Positions 19,216 through 27,981 of a stretch of 64,000 nt of DNA are shown in pieces. A program made the translations under genes and the position numbers. Within the stretch, counting starts at the first letter, position 1. Every line of letters starts with the position of its first letter. Source of the DNA: Planctomycetota bacterium. GTDB lineage: Bacteria; Planctomycetota; Phycisphaerae; Phycisphaerales; UBA1924. Location: contig CAUJHH010000074.1 of the NCBI GenBank assembly GCA_963204725.1, positions 33,090-97,089 on the forward strand. Reading direction: 5' to 3'. The notes under the pieces were generated by a model. The model had not been told where the DNA came from. It saw nothing but the letters and a program-made list of their open reading frames with translations, and ran no database searches.

Positions 19216-19334
19216 GCGCAGACGCGCGGCACGGCCGGGGCATCCGCGCCCACACGTCTGGCGCAAGTGCGCGGAGTTCGGAGGGGATCCGGGCATCGTC
19301 CGCGTGAGCAGTCGGGGCACTACGCTCAGGCACC

Positions 19335-20288
19335 ATGACGACTGCACAGGCGAGCCGGGGCGCGGGTCGGACGGGCGGGCGGATCGCGGCCGTGTTGCGC
19401 GAGTCGGCGGCGGATGTGAAGCTTGCGCACTCGGTCTTCGCGCTTCCATTCGCGGTTTTGGCGGCGTTCATGGTTGCGCCCAGGGTCCACCACGACGCGC
19501 CGATCGACTGGCGCACGTTCGGCGTCATGCTGGCGATCGTGGTCGCGTGCATGTTCTTCGCCCGTACCTGGGCGATGCTCTTCAATCGGATCGCGGACGC
19601 GCGGATCGACGCTGGCAACCCGCGCACATCGAGACGCGCGATCCCGGCGGGACGAATGACCCGCCGCGGGGCGAGTGGCGTCGCGATCGCTTGTGCGGGC
19701 GCGTTCGTCGCGTGCGCCTCGCTTTTCGGCGTCTTCTTCGCCAACTGGTGGCCCGCGATGCTTGCGGTGCCGGTGCTGCTCTGGATCGCGTTCTACTCGC
19801 TGACCAAGCGATTCACCCCGCTCTGCCATGTGTTTCTGGGTGGCGCGCTGGCCGCGTCACCGCTCGCGGCGGCGATCGCCGTGGGACCGGAGCTGCTCCC
19901 GTCCACGCCCGCCGTGTGGTGGCTCGCGGGGATGGTGCTGCTCTGGGTTGCGGGCTTCGACGTGATCTATGCGCTTCAGGATCTGGACTTTGACCGGGGC
20001 GCGGGACTCCACTCGATCCCCGCGTCGCTCGGTTGGCGTGGCGCGATCTGGACGAGCCGCGCGCTGCACGCGGGTGCCTTGGCGATGCTGATCGTGGCGT
20101 GGCGCGCCGACGCACGCCTGGGCGTGATCTTCGGCGCGGGCGTGGTATTGGTGGGGGGGCTCTTGGTGACCGAGCACCTCGTTCTCGCCCGTCGCGGCAA
20201 GGCCGGGCTCGACATGGCGTTCTTCACGCTCAATGGCGTGGTCTCGTGCGTGCTTGGGTGCGCCGGTGTGGCCGACGTCCTGAGCTGA
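19335..20288 (+). CDS. ubiA: UbiA-type aromatic prenyltransferase
   Basis: This integral membrane enzyme moves a polyprenyl chain from its diphosphate to an aromatic ring in quinone synthesis. The 317-residue protein has eight or nine hydrophobic segments. The first Asp-rich motif is NRIADARIDAGN (about residues 92-103) and the second is YALQDLDFDRGAGLHS (about 212-227); both bind the Mg-diphosphate. This version, with HSIP after the second motif, is the UbiA-like/MqnP subgroup, so the acceptor may be a futalosine-pathway naphthoate rather than 4-hydroxybenzoate. No other quinone gene is nearby. It converges with the next gene. Confidence 0.85.
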   Translation: MTTAQASRGAGRTGGRIAAVLRESAADVKLAHSVFALPFAVLAAFMVAPRVHHDAPIDWRTFGVMLAIVVACMFFARTWAMLFNRIADARIDAGNPRTSRRAIPAGRMTRRGASGVAIACAGAFVACASLFGVFFANWWPAMLAVPVLLWIAFYSLTKRFTPLCHVFLGGALAASPLAAAIAVGPELLPSTPAVWWLAGMVLLWVAGFDVIYALQDLDFDRGAGLHSIPASLGWRGAIWTSRALHAGALAMLIVAWRADARLGVIFGAGVVLVGGLLVTEHLVLARRGKAGLDMAFFTLNGVVSCVLGCAGVADVLS

Positions 20289-20306
20289 GCGTGCGAGCGA
20301 GACGGC

Positions 20307-20747
20307 TCAGCCCTGCGCCGGTCGCGAGGCCGTGCGGTACGCGCCACCGGGAATCCCGAGCGCGCTGAGCAGTGTCGTCCGCGCGTACAGACACTTTCCG
20401 CTGCGCGCATCGATCACGAGTTCGAGCAATCCAGGGACGGTGACAGCGATCGTCGATGTCGGCTCGTGGTGCGAGGTGTCCGCGCCCAGACCGCTCGGTA
20501 CGAGCGGGAACGTGAAGGGTGAGCCATCGAACTCCAGCGACGCTTCGGCATCTCCCCCCGGGCCGATGGTCCAGACCAGAGAGCACACGCGAGTATCCTC
20601 GCGGATGGCAAGATCGGGGCGTGCGGCGCGCAGCGCCTCGGACGCGATCGTCCACGCGACGCGAATCTCGGGCGAGTTGGGCGCCTCCCGAGCCGCGGCG
20701 GTCGCGGGTGTGTTCGCAAACTGAAATGGATGGGGCGCGGTCGTCAT
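20307..20747 (-). CDS. Unknown 146-residue protein coupled to the GbsR/MarR regulator
   Basis: I do not recognise this soluble protein. It has no signal peptide or membrane segment; the N-terminal third is Ala/Pro-rich and the rest alternates beta-like strands (SLVWTIGPGG, TIAVTVPGLLELVID). Its start lies only 4 bases after the stop of the upstream regulator gene on the same strand, so the two are very probably co-translated. That suggests a partner or target of the regulator, but this is inference. Confidence 0.6.
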   Translation of the reverse strand: MTTAPHPFQFANTPATAAAREAPNSPEIRVAWTIASEALRAARPDLAIREDTRVCSLVWTIGPGGDAEASLEFDGSPFTFPLVPSGLGADTSHHEPTSTIAVTVPGLLELVIDARSGKCLYARTTLLSALGIPGGAYRTASRPAQG

Positions 20748-20751
20748 GGCA

Positions 20752-21396
20752 TCACGAGGCGGCCTTGCCGAGAATGGTCGCTGCGATCTGCAGGCCTCTT
20801 CCGCTTGGGCTCACGAATCGCTCCGTGAGCGACTGAACAGTCTCGAAGAACTTCAGCATGTCGTCGAGGCGTTTGTTGTGCTCGCCCACCCGAGCCATGA
20901 GATCGGCCTCCGCCGAATCAACGGGCGGCTGCTTGGCCCGCTTTGTCCGACGGGTCGCATCCTCAACGCTCGCCGTGAGATCGCGGATCTCGTAGAGCGA
21001 AGCGAGCGTGGGGTCGGCCTCGCGTTTCATGCGCTCGCGTACGACGGCGCGGAACATGGCCCACACGTCCTGCTCGGCCGTGAAGTACTCCTTGCGATCG
21101 CCGCGCCGATGGGCCCGCGCGACGACGCCCCAGTCCAGGAGCGCGCGGATCGACATCGACGCGTTGCCGCGTGAGATCTGGAGCCGCTCCATGATGTCGT
21201 CGGTGCAGAGGGGCTCACCGGTAATAAAGAGGAGCGCGTGGACCTCGGCCATTGTGCGAGAGATTCCCCACGCCGATCCCATCTTGCCCCAACAGGCGAT
21301 GAACTGGTCCTGCGCGAGGCGCAGCGTCTCGGGCGTGTCCGCGCCCTCTTCGCCCCCGGTTCGTGCTCCCGATTGCCTGCTGGAGTCCCTTCCCAT
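20752..21396 (-). CDS. GbsR/MarR-family transcriptional regulator
   Basis: This 214-residue DNA-binding protein resembles GbsR, CudR and OpcR, the MarR relatives that control osmolyte uptake and synthesis genes. A winged helix-turn-helix lies at about residues 45-110, with MAEVHALLFITGEPLCTDDI, then RLQISRGNASMSIRALLDWG as the recognition part, and a wing near RRGDRKEYF. A long C-terminal helical region (about 130-214) should be for dimerisation. The ATG at 21396 is chosen; the frame is open to 21462, but a near-palindrome that looks like its own operator lies at 21433-21461 and would then be coding. No osmolyte gene is in the window. Confidence 0.8.
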   Translation of the reverse strand: MGRDSSRQSGARTGGEEGADTPETLRLAQDQFIACWGKMGSAWGISRTMAEVHALLFITGEPLCTDDIMERLQISRGNASMSIRALLDWGVVARAHRRGDRKEYFTAEQDVWAMFRAVVRERMKREADPTLASLYEIRDLTASVEDATRRTKRAKQPPVDSAEADLMARVGEHNKRLDDMLKFFETVQSLTERFVSPSGRGLQIAATILGKAAS

Positions 21397-21432
21397 GCCC
21401 GAAGTATGCGCCGTCTCGCGGCTGCAGTCCAC

Positions 21433-21461
21433 TGTTGTTTCAGAAATGATTGAAAACAACA
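21433..21461. promoter_or_regulatory. Near-palindromic candidate operator upstream of the GbsR/MarR gene
   Basis: TGTTGTTTCA (21433-21442) is mirrored by TGAAAACAACA (21451-21461), with one extra A in the right arm and 8 bases between the arms. It is AT-rich in a GC-rich region and lies 37 bases before the regulator ATG, so autoregulation is plausible. The site has the shape of operators used by MarR-type dimers. Confidence 0.5.
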
Positions 21462-21641
21462 AGCCGCCGCCGCGTGATCTCGAAGAGTGATCCGTGGTTG
21501 GATTGATCGTATTTTGATCGGGTACAGCGGGTGGGCGCGTGTTGCCGGGAGACTTGTCGTATCATCTTCTTCTGTCTGCATTCAGTCCCGTGAACCAATT
21601 CTGGCCGCCCCGAAAGTGTGACGAAGGGGGTGGCCCGCACA

Positions 21642-22280
21642 ATGGAGTTCGTCATGGTTCTTCACCGTTCGGTCGTCATCGTCGGCCTTTGCCTTGCAGC
21701 CGGTCTTGGATGCGTCTTTGCTGGTGGGCATCGCGCGGACGCCGCGGCGGGCGTGTCGGCCCAGCGGGCGTCGGCGACGGCGGTGGCCATCGTGGATCTG
21801 GAACGAGTGATGAACGGCCTGAGCGAGAAGAAGCGTCGCGAGGATGACATGAAGTCGCTGATCGGACAGCGCCAGGCCTCGCTCGATGATCTCAAGAAGA
21901 CGCTCGACGGACTCGCCAAGCAGCTCGAGGTGCTGCCGAAGACCGATCGGACGAAGATGCGAGAGATCAAGCAGAAGCAGATCGAGACGGCGGCGACGGC
22001 CGAGGCCCGCAAGCAGGCGCTCCAGACGCTCATCTCGCTCGAGACCGGCGAGATTCTGCGCGAGATCTACTTCAAGATCAACGACGCGATCACACGGGTC
22101 GCGGCCAAGGACGGGTGGGACCTGGTCCTGCTCGACAATCGCTCGATCGACATTCCGGATGCGCTCACCGATCGGGAAATCAACTTCATCATCCAGTCGC
22201 GCACGGTCCTGCACGCGTCCAACAGCGTGGATATCACCGACGACATCATCACGCTGATGAACTCCGAGTTCGGCAAGTAA
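21642..22280 (+). CDS. skp: OmpH/Skp-family periplasmic chaperone
   Basis: Skp-like proteins hold unfolded outer-membrane proteins in the periplasm. This 212-residue protein has a signal peptide (about residues 1-26), then VAIVDLERVMNGL, the usual start of the mature chaperone. A long charged coiled-coil (about 60-150) forms the tentacle arms, and the returning strand is WDLVLLDNRSIDIPDA near 165. lpxD follows 16 bases downstream, the order commonly found in Gram-negative envelope operons. GAAGGGGG precedes the ATG at 21642; the ATG at 21654 is an equal alternative. Confidence 0.88.
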   Translation: MEFVMVLHRSVVIVGLCLAAGLGCVFAGGHRADAAAGVSAQRASATAVAIVDLERVMNGLSEKKRREDDMKSLIGQRQASLDDLKKTLDGLAKQLEVLPKTDRTKMREIKQKQIETAATAEARKQALQTLISLETGEILREIYFKINDAITRVAAKDGWDLVLLDNRSIDIPDALTDREINFIIQSRTVLHASNSVDITDDIITLMNSEFGK

Positions 22281-22296
22281 TTCGGAGCGGCCCGAC

Positions 22297-23355
22297 GTGC
22301 ACACGACCGGCTCAATCGCCGCCGCGCTCGGCGCGGAACTGATCGGCCCCTCGAACATCGAGGTGAAGCGACTGGACACGCTCCAACGAGCGGGCCCGGG
22401 CGATATCACGTTCATCCGGGACGGGTCCAACGCCCAGCTGTGGGAGCGAGCGAGCGCATCGGCGGCGCTTGTGTCCAAGAGCTTGGTCGTGCACGGCCAC
22501 GACGCCGGATCGAGGGCGCTTCTGGTTGTGGACGACGCGGACCTCGCGCTGATCTCGGCTCTGGAGATGTTCGCGCCCGCCCCGCCTACACGCCCGCCCG
22601 GCGTTCATCCCACAGCGGTGGTTGACGCGGACGCGAGCGTGGACCCGAGCGCTCACGTCGGCCCCCTCTGCGTGATCGAACGGGGCGCATCGATCGGGCC
22701 GGGATCGGTGCTGGTCTCGGGTGTCTATCTCGGCGCCGGCGCCTCGATCGGCGCGAAGACCACGCTCAATCCCGGCGTCTCTGTCCTCGATCGCTGTGTC
22801 GTCGGCAACGGGTGTATCCTGCATGCGGGCGTCGTGGTCGGGGCCGACGGGTTCGGCTTCCGGCCCGATCCGAAGACCGGGATGCCCATTAAGGTACCGC
22901 ACATCGGAAACGTCGTGATCGGCAGCGCTGTGGAAATCGGCGCCAACAGCGCGGTCGATCGCGCCAAGTTCGGCTCAACGATTGTCGGCGATGGCTGCAA
23001 AATCGACAATCTCGTGCAGGTCGGCCACAACTGTCAGCTTGGGCGCTGCGTCATCCTGTGCGGGCACGTCGCAGTCGGCGGATCGGTCACGATCGGGGAC
23101 GGCGCCATGCTCGGCGGCGGCGCCTCGGTCCGAGACAACGTCAACATCGGAGCCATGGCCCAGATCGCGGGGCGTGCCGGTGTGACGAAGGACATTCCGA
23201 GCGGTGGCACGGCGTTTGGCCTGCCCGCGTTGCCGGGAGTCGAGGCTATGCGCATCCATGCCGCGTCCCGCCGCCTGACCGGTTTCTTCGCTCGGGTCCG
23301 CGCGCTCGAGCAGCAGGTCTTTGGCGACTCCGCGCGGGCGGACAACGATCAATGA
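22297..23355 (+). CDS. lpxD: UDP-3-O-acylglucosamine N-acyltransferase LpxD
   Basis: This enzyme adds the N-linked acyl chain in lipid A synthesis. The 352-residue protein has the N-terminal uridine-binding domain (about residues 1-100, with DITFIRD), then a left-handed beta-helix of hexapeptide repeats (about 105-320; VHPTAVVDADASVDPSA and onwards). The catalytic His lies in VQVGHNCQLG near residue 247, and GRAGVTKDIPSG is also typical. The start is GTG. The gene overlaps lpxC by 4 bases (ATGA), so translation is coupled. It shows that the organism makes lipid A-type lipopolysaccharide. Confidence 0.95.
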   Translation: MHTTGSIAAALGAELIGPSNIEVKRLDTLQRAGPGDITFIRDGSNAQLWERASASAALVSKSLVVHGHDAGSRALLVVDDADLALISALEMFAPAPPTRPPGVHPTAVVDADASVDPSAHVGPLCVIERGASIGPGSVLVSGVYLGAGASIGAKTTLNPGVSVLDRCVVGNGCILHAGVVVGADGFGFRPDPKTGMPIKVPHIGNVVIGSAVEIGANSAVDRAKFGSTIVGDGCKIDNLVQVGHNCQLGRCVILCGHVAVGGSVTIGDGAMLGGGASVRDNVNIGAMAQIAGRAGVTKDIPSGGTAFGLPALPGVEAMRIHAASRRLTGFFARVRALEQQVFGDSARADNDQ

Positions 23356-24215
23356 GCGTGTCGCGCACGCTGGCCGGGTTGGTCTCGCTCTCCGGCACGG
23401 GACTCTTCACCGGCATCTCCGGGACATTGACCCTCGAGCCCGCAGCACCCGGCGACGGCATCGGCCTCCTTCTCAACGGCGGACGGGTTCGCGCCACGAT
23501 CGAGAACCTCGCCACCAGGACGCTCATCCCCGCGTTCTCTCAGTTTCCGGCGCGCCACACGTGTATCGGCGCGGGTGATTCCATGCTGGCGACGGTTGAA
23601 CACCTGTTGTCTGCTCTGTCGGGGCTCGGCATCACCGACGCGACCCTGAGCTGCACGGGGCCAGAAACCCCGATCTTCGATGGGTCGAGTGCCCCATTCG
23701 TCGAGGCGATCCGTGCCGTCGGAACGGTCGACCGGCCCAATCCCGAGGGCGCGAGCATCGCACTGGCCGAGCCAATCCGAGTGCAGAACGGCGACGCGTC
23801 GATCGTCATCACGCCCCGCCAGGCGCGCGGCATTTCTTACACCTACAACTTGGCATATCCCGCGCCCATCGGCGAGCAATCGGCGCGATGGAACGGCGAG
23901 CCCGATGCCTACGCCTCCGAAATTGCCCCCGCTCGCACGTTCTCCCTCGAGCAGGAGGCGAGACTGATGCAGTCGCTCGGGCTGTTCAAGCACCTGACAC
24001 CTCGGGAGATGCTCGTCATCGGGCCGAGCGGTCCGATCGACAACGCGCTCCGTTTCCCCGACGAGCCAGCCCGCCACAAACTGCTCGATCTGATCGGCGA
24101 TCTTTCGCTGACGGGTCCGGCCCTCTCCGGTCTCAACGCCGACATCGTTGCAACCCGATCGGGGCATGCCCTCGCCCATGACGCGGCCCGATCCCTGGCC
24201 TCAGCCCTGGCGTGA
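23352..24215 (+). CDS. lpxC: UDP-3-O-acyl-N-acetylglucosamine deacetylase LpxC
   Basis: LpxC is the committed zinc deacetylase of lipid A synthesis. The 287-residue protein carries LSGTGLFTG at its start, TVEHLLSALSGLGI near residue 80 (first zinc His), FDGSSAPFV near 112, and HKLLDLIGDLSL near 238 (second His and the Asp ligand). Unlike LpxC in several Bacteroidetes and planctomycetes, it is not fused to FabZ. The start at 23352 overlaps the lpxD stop in ATGA. I see no terminator directly after it, and the next gene has its own promoter candidate. Confidence 0.94.
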   Translation: MSVSRTLAGLVSLSGTGLFTGISGTLTLEPAAPGDGIGLLLNGGRVRATIENLATRTLIPAFSQFPARHTCIGAGDSMLATVEHLLSALSGLGITDATLSCTGPETPIFDGSSAPFVEAIRAVGTVDRPNPEGASIALAEPIRVQNGDASIVITPRQARGISYTYNLAYPAPIGEQSARWNGEPDAYASEIAPARTFSLEQEARLMQSLGLFKHLTPREMLVIGPSGPIDNALRFPDEPARHKLLDLIGDLSLTGPALSGLNADIVATRSGHALAHDAARSLASALA

Positions 24216-24310
24216 GCGAGATTGAATCGGGAACCCGGGGATCGACGAAATCCGGAGAGCGAGATTCCGAAGCGATCACTGGCGCGTCTCTGCAAGTGGA
24301 GACTTTCTGC

Positions 24311-24339
24311 TTGGGAGTGGCGAACGCGGCCCTTACAAT
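24311..24339 (+). promoter_or_regulatory. Sigma-70-like promoter of the prepilin-type gene
   Basis: TTGGGA at 24311-24316 and TACAAT at 24334-24339 are separated by exactly 17 bases. The -10 box matches the consensus at 5 of 6 positions and the -35 box at 4 of 6. It lies about 85 bases before the start of the prepilin-like gene. Confidence 0.6.
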
Positions 24340-24352
24340 GGGGAAGCCCCCA

Positions 24353-24380
24353 CCGATCCGATGAAGACCATCGGATTCGG
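24353..24380 (+). promoter_or_regulatory. Leader hairpin in the prepilin-type gene's 5' UTR
   Basis: CCGATCCGATG (24353-24363) pairs with CATCGGATTCGG (24369-24380), with one bulged base and a 5-base loop. It would form just after the predicted transcript start. It has no T tract, so a leader or stability element fits better than a terminator. Confidence 0.4.
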
Positions 24381-24424
24381 TCGTAACGCAGGGTCGGTCC
24401 GGCGCGGCACTGGGAGGTCATGGA

Positions 24425-25195
24425 ATGCGGTTTCAGGTCGAGCGAACAGGGCGGAGCAACCGAGGTCTCGAACGCGCTGGCCGCCGTCGCGCGTTCACGT
24501 TGATCGAGTTGCTGGTCTCGATCTCGATCATCGCGATACTGATCGGCATTCTGCTCCCGAGTCTCGCCGGGGCCAGAGAGTCCGGACGCAGAATCCGCTG
24601 TCTCGCGAACCTGCGCGGGCTGGGAACCGGCCTCAACCTCTATATGGACACGAACGGGCGAATCCTGCCGAGGGTCTCTTTCCTCCAGGATCAGGCCGAC
24701 ACCGACGGCGAGACCGATGAAACGCTCCTCGATGTGCTCGACAGCTACATCGACGCGCCCCGGCCCCGGCGCGAGAACCCCGACGACCCCACATCGCTCT
24801 ACATCTCGGTCGATCCCTATGCCTGCCCCGGCGATCGGAAGAGCTCCGATGCCGAGTCCGGCTACGAGCCCGTTTCGCGCGTCTACGGCACCTCGTACTC
24901 GTACGTGCCGGGCCTTTTCATCTTCTTCCTCGAAGGCCTGACCGTCCCGCGCCCCGAGTTCGGCGTTACAAAGGCCTACGAGAATCGACGCGACTGGCCG
25001 GTGCTCGCGGATGCTTCCTGGGACACTCGAGAGGATGCGTGGCACAAGGGACGTGGCGGGACGGATCTGCCCGGCGCGTGCGCCCTCTTCTTCACAGACG
25101 GACGCGCGGATTGGGCCCCCCGCCAGGCATCGGACACCGAACTCGCCCTGTTTCTCAAGGAAGCGGCACGCTTCGGAGGGCTTCCGCTTCCATGA
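24425..25195 (+). CDS. Type II secretion/prepilin-like protein with N-terminal methylation motif
   Basis: This 256-residue protein has the class III (prepilin) signal: basic leader to residue 20, then [20 protein letters not shown], the methylation site and membrane helix. [22 protein letters not shown] follows the pattern of the planctomycete prepilin-like proteins that are very numerous in this phylum. The C-terminal part (about 90-250) is globular, with several Asp-rich loops. Such proteins are processed by a prepilin peptidase and assemble into pseudopili or stay in the inner membrane. GGGAGGTC precedes the ATG. The last codon overlaps the next start in ATGA. Confidence 0.88.
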   Translation: MRFQVERTGRSNRGLERAGRRRAFTLIELLVSISIIAILIGILLPSLAGARESGRRIRCLANLRGLGTGLNLYMDTNGRILPRVSFLQDQADTDGETDETLLDVLDSYIDAPRPRRENPDDPTSLYISVDPYACPGDRKSSDAESGYEPVSRVYGTSYSYVPGLFIFFLEGLTVPRPEFGVTKAYENRRDWPVLADASWDTREDAWHKGRGGTDLPGACALFFTDGRADWAPRQASDTELALFLKEAARFGGLPLP

Positions 25196-26091
25196 ACTCA
25201 ACACCAGACATCACGGCGCACAGCAGCTCCGGCCCGCTCTCGGGCCTCGGCTCTTTGATCGATGATCCCTCGCTCTCGCCCGGTGCCAAGCCCGCGAAGA
25301 AGCGAGCGAAGGATCGCCGGCGCGAGTCGGTGCAGGAGACGCTCACGCGCTGGTGGGGATCGGGGCGCAATCGCTACAACAGCAGCAAGCGATTCCGGAT
25401 CTGCACGTGGATCGTGGCCGGCACGCTGCTCGTCGGAGGCGGCATCGGCGCGTACTTCGTCTTCCGACCGACGCCGGTCCCCGACTATGCGACCGCTCCC
25501 ATGGGCAAGGTCCTCGATTTCACGTTCCTCACCGACGAGTTCAACAAGCTCTCGGTCGAGCAGCGCGTGAAGCTGATCGGCGATCTCGTCAAACGCGTCA
25601 AGGGGATGGGAGGACAGGACAGCGTGCTGATGGCGGCGTTCGCCGCCGGCATCAGCGGCAAGGCCCGCGAGCAGCTCGAAGAGAACGCGTCCCGGCTCAT
25701 GCTCGACATGATGGACAGTTTCGCGGCGGGGTACAAGGGCGTCTCGCCGGAAGAGAAGGGCGAGTTCATCGATCAAAAGGTTGTCGAGATGGTCCGCCTG
25801 ATGTCGCAGGTCGCGGGTGAGGAGAGCGACCAGACCGATGAAGAGATCCTCGCGGACGCGAGACGCCAGGCCGAGCGTGACCAGAAGTTCATGAAGTCGG
25901 GCAACATGACCGGCAACATGGCGGGACGCATGTTCACGACGCTCAACAACGGTGTCGGCAGCCACTCCACGCCGCATCAGAAGGCCCGGGTCGGCAATTT
26001 CCTGCGCGACATGACGCGCCAACTCCGCGGGCAGGACCTCAAGACCGGGAAGCCGCTCCCTAAGCCCGAGCCGCCGCCCGGAGGCGGTTGA
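25192..26091 (+). CDS. Single-pass membrane protein of unknown function, coupled to the prepilin-like gene
   Basis: I do not recognise this 299-residue protein. Residues 1-60 are basic and probably cytoplasmic; one membrane helix lies at about 65-86 ([18 protein letters not shown]). The rest is a charged, mostly helical domain with [19 protein letters not shown] and repeated Met-rich stretches ([12 protein letters not shown]), ending in a Pro-rich tail. It starts inside the stop codon of the prepilin-like gene (ATGA), so the two products are made together and may act in the same envelope complex. Confidence 0.65.
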   Translation: MNSTPDITAHSSSGPLSGLGSLIDDPSLSPGAKPAKKRAKDRRRESVQETLTRWWGSGRNRYNSSKRFRICTWIVAGTLLVGGGIGAYFVFRPTPVPDYATAPMGKVLDFTFLTDEFNKLSVEQRVKLIGDLVKRVKGMGGQDSVLMAAFAAGISGKAREQLEENASRLMLDMMDSFAAGYKGVSPEEKGEFIDQKVVEMVRLMSQVAGEESDQTDEEILADARRQAERDQKFMKSGNMTGNMAGRMFTTLNNGVGSHSTPHQKARVGNFLRDMTRQLRGQDLKTGKPLPKPEPPPGGG

Positions 26092-26155
26092 TCCGCGATC
26101 CCACACGGACGGTGTCTGTGCGTCCCCGGTCCGTGTTCGCGCGTGCCCATGCACC

Positions 26156-26184
26156 TTGCATTCCGAGGGCCGATTCGGTTCAAT
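26156..26184 (+). promoter_or_regulatory. Weak promoter candidate for the first ankyrin gene
   Basis: TTGCAT (26156-26161) and TTCAAT (26179-26184) are 17 bases apart and 56 bases before the ATG at 26241. Both boxes match the consensus only partly (3 and 4 of 6). Confidence 0.3.
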
Positions 26185-26240
26185 AGAGCATTCCTGCTGC
26201 GCGCTCCCGCGCCGAACGAAGGCCCCTTGCGGAGGTCGCC

Positions 26241-27167
26241 ATGTCCGTCTCTCGCCCGATGTCGCTCTCGCTTGTCGTGATCATCCTGCTGGTTGCGGGG
26301 GGATTCATGTTCTGGACCGTGCGAGAACTCGCGGCGGAACTCCGCCACGACGGCTCCTATGGCCAGCAGGCCTCGCCCGCGATCATCGCTGCTGCGGCTT
26401 CCGGCGATACCGCCGCCGTTGAACGAGAGTCAAGGCAGAACCCGAATCTGGACGAGCTGATGCCATCCGGCGGGCTGTCTCGTGTCGCGATCACACCCCT
26501 GATGGCGGCCTCCATGGGCGGGCACGCCCAGACGATCGCGAAGCTCCTCGAGCTCGGCGCTTCTCCCGAGACTCGTTCGAGCGAGGGCCGGACTGCGATC
26601 ATCTATGCCGCCGGCTGGGGCAACGCGGCTTCGATCAACGCACTTCTCGCCAAGGGCGCGCGGGTGGACGCGCGCGGAGACGACGGTTGGACGGCGACGA
26701 TGCTGGCCGCGGCGCGTGGCGATCTCGAGCGCGTCCGCGCCCTGCTCAACGCCGGAGCCAACATCGACGTGCGCAACAAGTGGGGCCAGACCGCGCTCTT
26801 CATCGCGGCCCAGTCCGGCAGCGAGGAGCGCGTGCAGGCGCTGCTCGATGCGGGTGCGAGAGCGATGATCGATTGGGCCGACAACAGCGGCGCGACGGCC
26901 GTCGCCATGGCCGCGGGCGCACCCGAATCGACGGGCGTTCTCACCCTCCTGCTCGGGGCCGGGGCCAACCCGAACCTCGCCGACAACGATGGCCTCACCC
27001 CACTGATGCGTGCCGCGGACCGGGGCGATGCCGAGCGTGTCCGTGCGTTGCTGGAGGCGAAGGCCGACCCGGCCGTCAAGGACCGGCTCGGCCGAACCGC
27101 CCGGGACTGGGCCGTCAGCCGCGACGACGACCTCGGACACGCCGCCGCCGCGCTCCTTCCCGAGTAA
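26241..27167 (+). CDS. Membrane-anchored ankyrin-repeat protein
   Basis: This 308-residue protein has one N-terminal membrane helix (about residues 8-25, LSLVVIILLVAGGFMFW), so it is an anchored periplasmic or cytoplasmic scaffold. It has seven or eight ankyrin repeats from about residue 55 to the end, for example GRTAIIYAAGWGNAASINAL and DGLTPLMRAADRGDAERVRA. Ankyrin repeats bind other proteins; the partner is unknown. GGAGG lies 6 bases before the ATG. A shorter relative follows 122 bases downstream. Confidence 0.88.
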   Translation: MSVSRPMSLSLVVIILLVAGGFMFWTVRELAAELRHDGSYGQQASPAIIAAAASGDTAAVERESRQNPNLDELMPSGGLSRVAITPLMAASMGGHAQTIAKLLELGASPETRSSEGRTAIIYAAGWGNAASINALLAKGARVDARGDDGWTATMLAAARGDLERVRALLNAGANIDVRNKWGQTALFIAAQSGSEERVQALLDAGARAMIDWADNSGATAVAMAAGAPESTGVLTLLLGAGANPNLADNDGLTPLMRAADRGDAERVRALLEAKADPAVKDRLGRTARDWAVSRDDDLGHAAAALLPE

Positions 27168-27289
27168 ACCAATCGATTCGAGATGGTGCCGGAGTCTTCG
27201 AAGTGCCAGCCGGATACCGGCACTATCCTTCCGCTCGCACACTCGAATGAGCACGGGGCAGCGGAGCCCGTGCCCTCGACGGAGGTTCC

Positions 27290-27871
27290 ATGTCCGATTC
27301 ACGCCAGCCGGTTCCCTCCCCCGTGCTCGGTATTGTCGGGCTTGTCGTCGCGGCCGGGCTCATCACTCTCGCCCTGCGATACAAGTCCCCGCAAACGCCC
27401 GCCAATCCTCCTGCGCCCGGCGAATCAACAGCGGATCCGGCGCACTCAACGCCTCCCGCCCCGGAGCCGGAAACGCCTTCCGTGCTTGTGCCCGAACCGG
27501 CGCACATGGCCTCAATGGGTGCGCAGGAACTCGCCGCAGTCTTCGCCACGATCCCCGAAGCTGATCGCGGCGCGATCGCGACCCGTATTCTCCTCTTGGC
27601 TGCCGCCAAAGGCGACACCCCGGTCGAGATCGTGCAGGCGTTGCAGAGCGCCGGCGCGAGCGTGAACGCGACCGACGAGCGAGGGCGGACGCCGCTGATG
27701 CTCGCATCGGAGGTCGCGAACATCGGGCTGGTCTTCGCGCTGCTCGACCATGGCGCGGACGCGTGGACCAAGGACGCCGAGGGGATGGACGCCCGCGAGC
27801 ACGCGCTCGCCCGGAACGACAAGCCGGGGTACGACGTCGCCGAAGTGCTCGAGGGTGCGGGACCGGATTGA
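27290..27871 (+). CDS. Small membrane-anchored ankyrin-repeat protein
   Basis: This 193-residue protein has an N-terminal membrane helix (about residues 9-24, LGIVGLVVAAGLITLAL), a Pro/Glu-rich linker to about 75, then three ankyrin-like repeats, the clearest being DERGRTPLMLASEVANIGLV near residues 125-144. The layout (anchor, linker, repeats) parallels the larger gene upstream, so the pair may come from a duplication. GGAGG is 6 bases before the ATG. Confidence 0.8.
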   Translation: MSDSRQPVPSPVLGIVGLVVAAGLITLALRYKSPQTPANPPAPGESTADPAHSTPPAPEPETPSVLVPEPAHMASMGAQELAAVFATIPEADRGAIATRILLLAAAKGDTPVEIVQALQSAGASVNATDERGRTPLMLASEVANIGLVFALLDHGADAWTKDAEGMDAREHALARNDKPGYDVAEVLEGAGPD

Positions 27872-27981
27872 GGTCCGGGATGCGTCGTTTCCCAATTGGC
27901 AGCGTGCCCGTATGGGTGTTCGTTGTGCGTAACCACATGCGGACGTGGCGAAACCCACACCCGAGGGTAAACTGACTCTCG

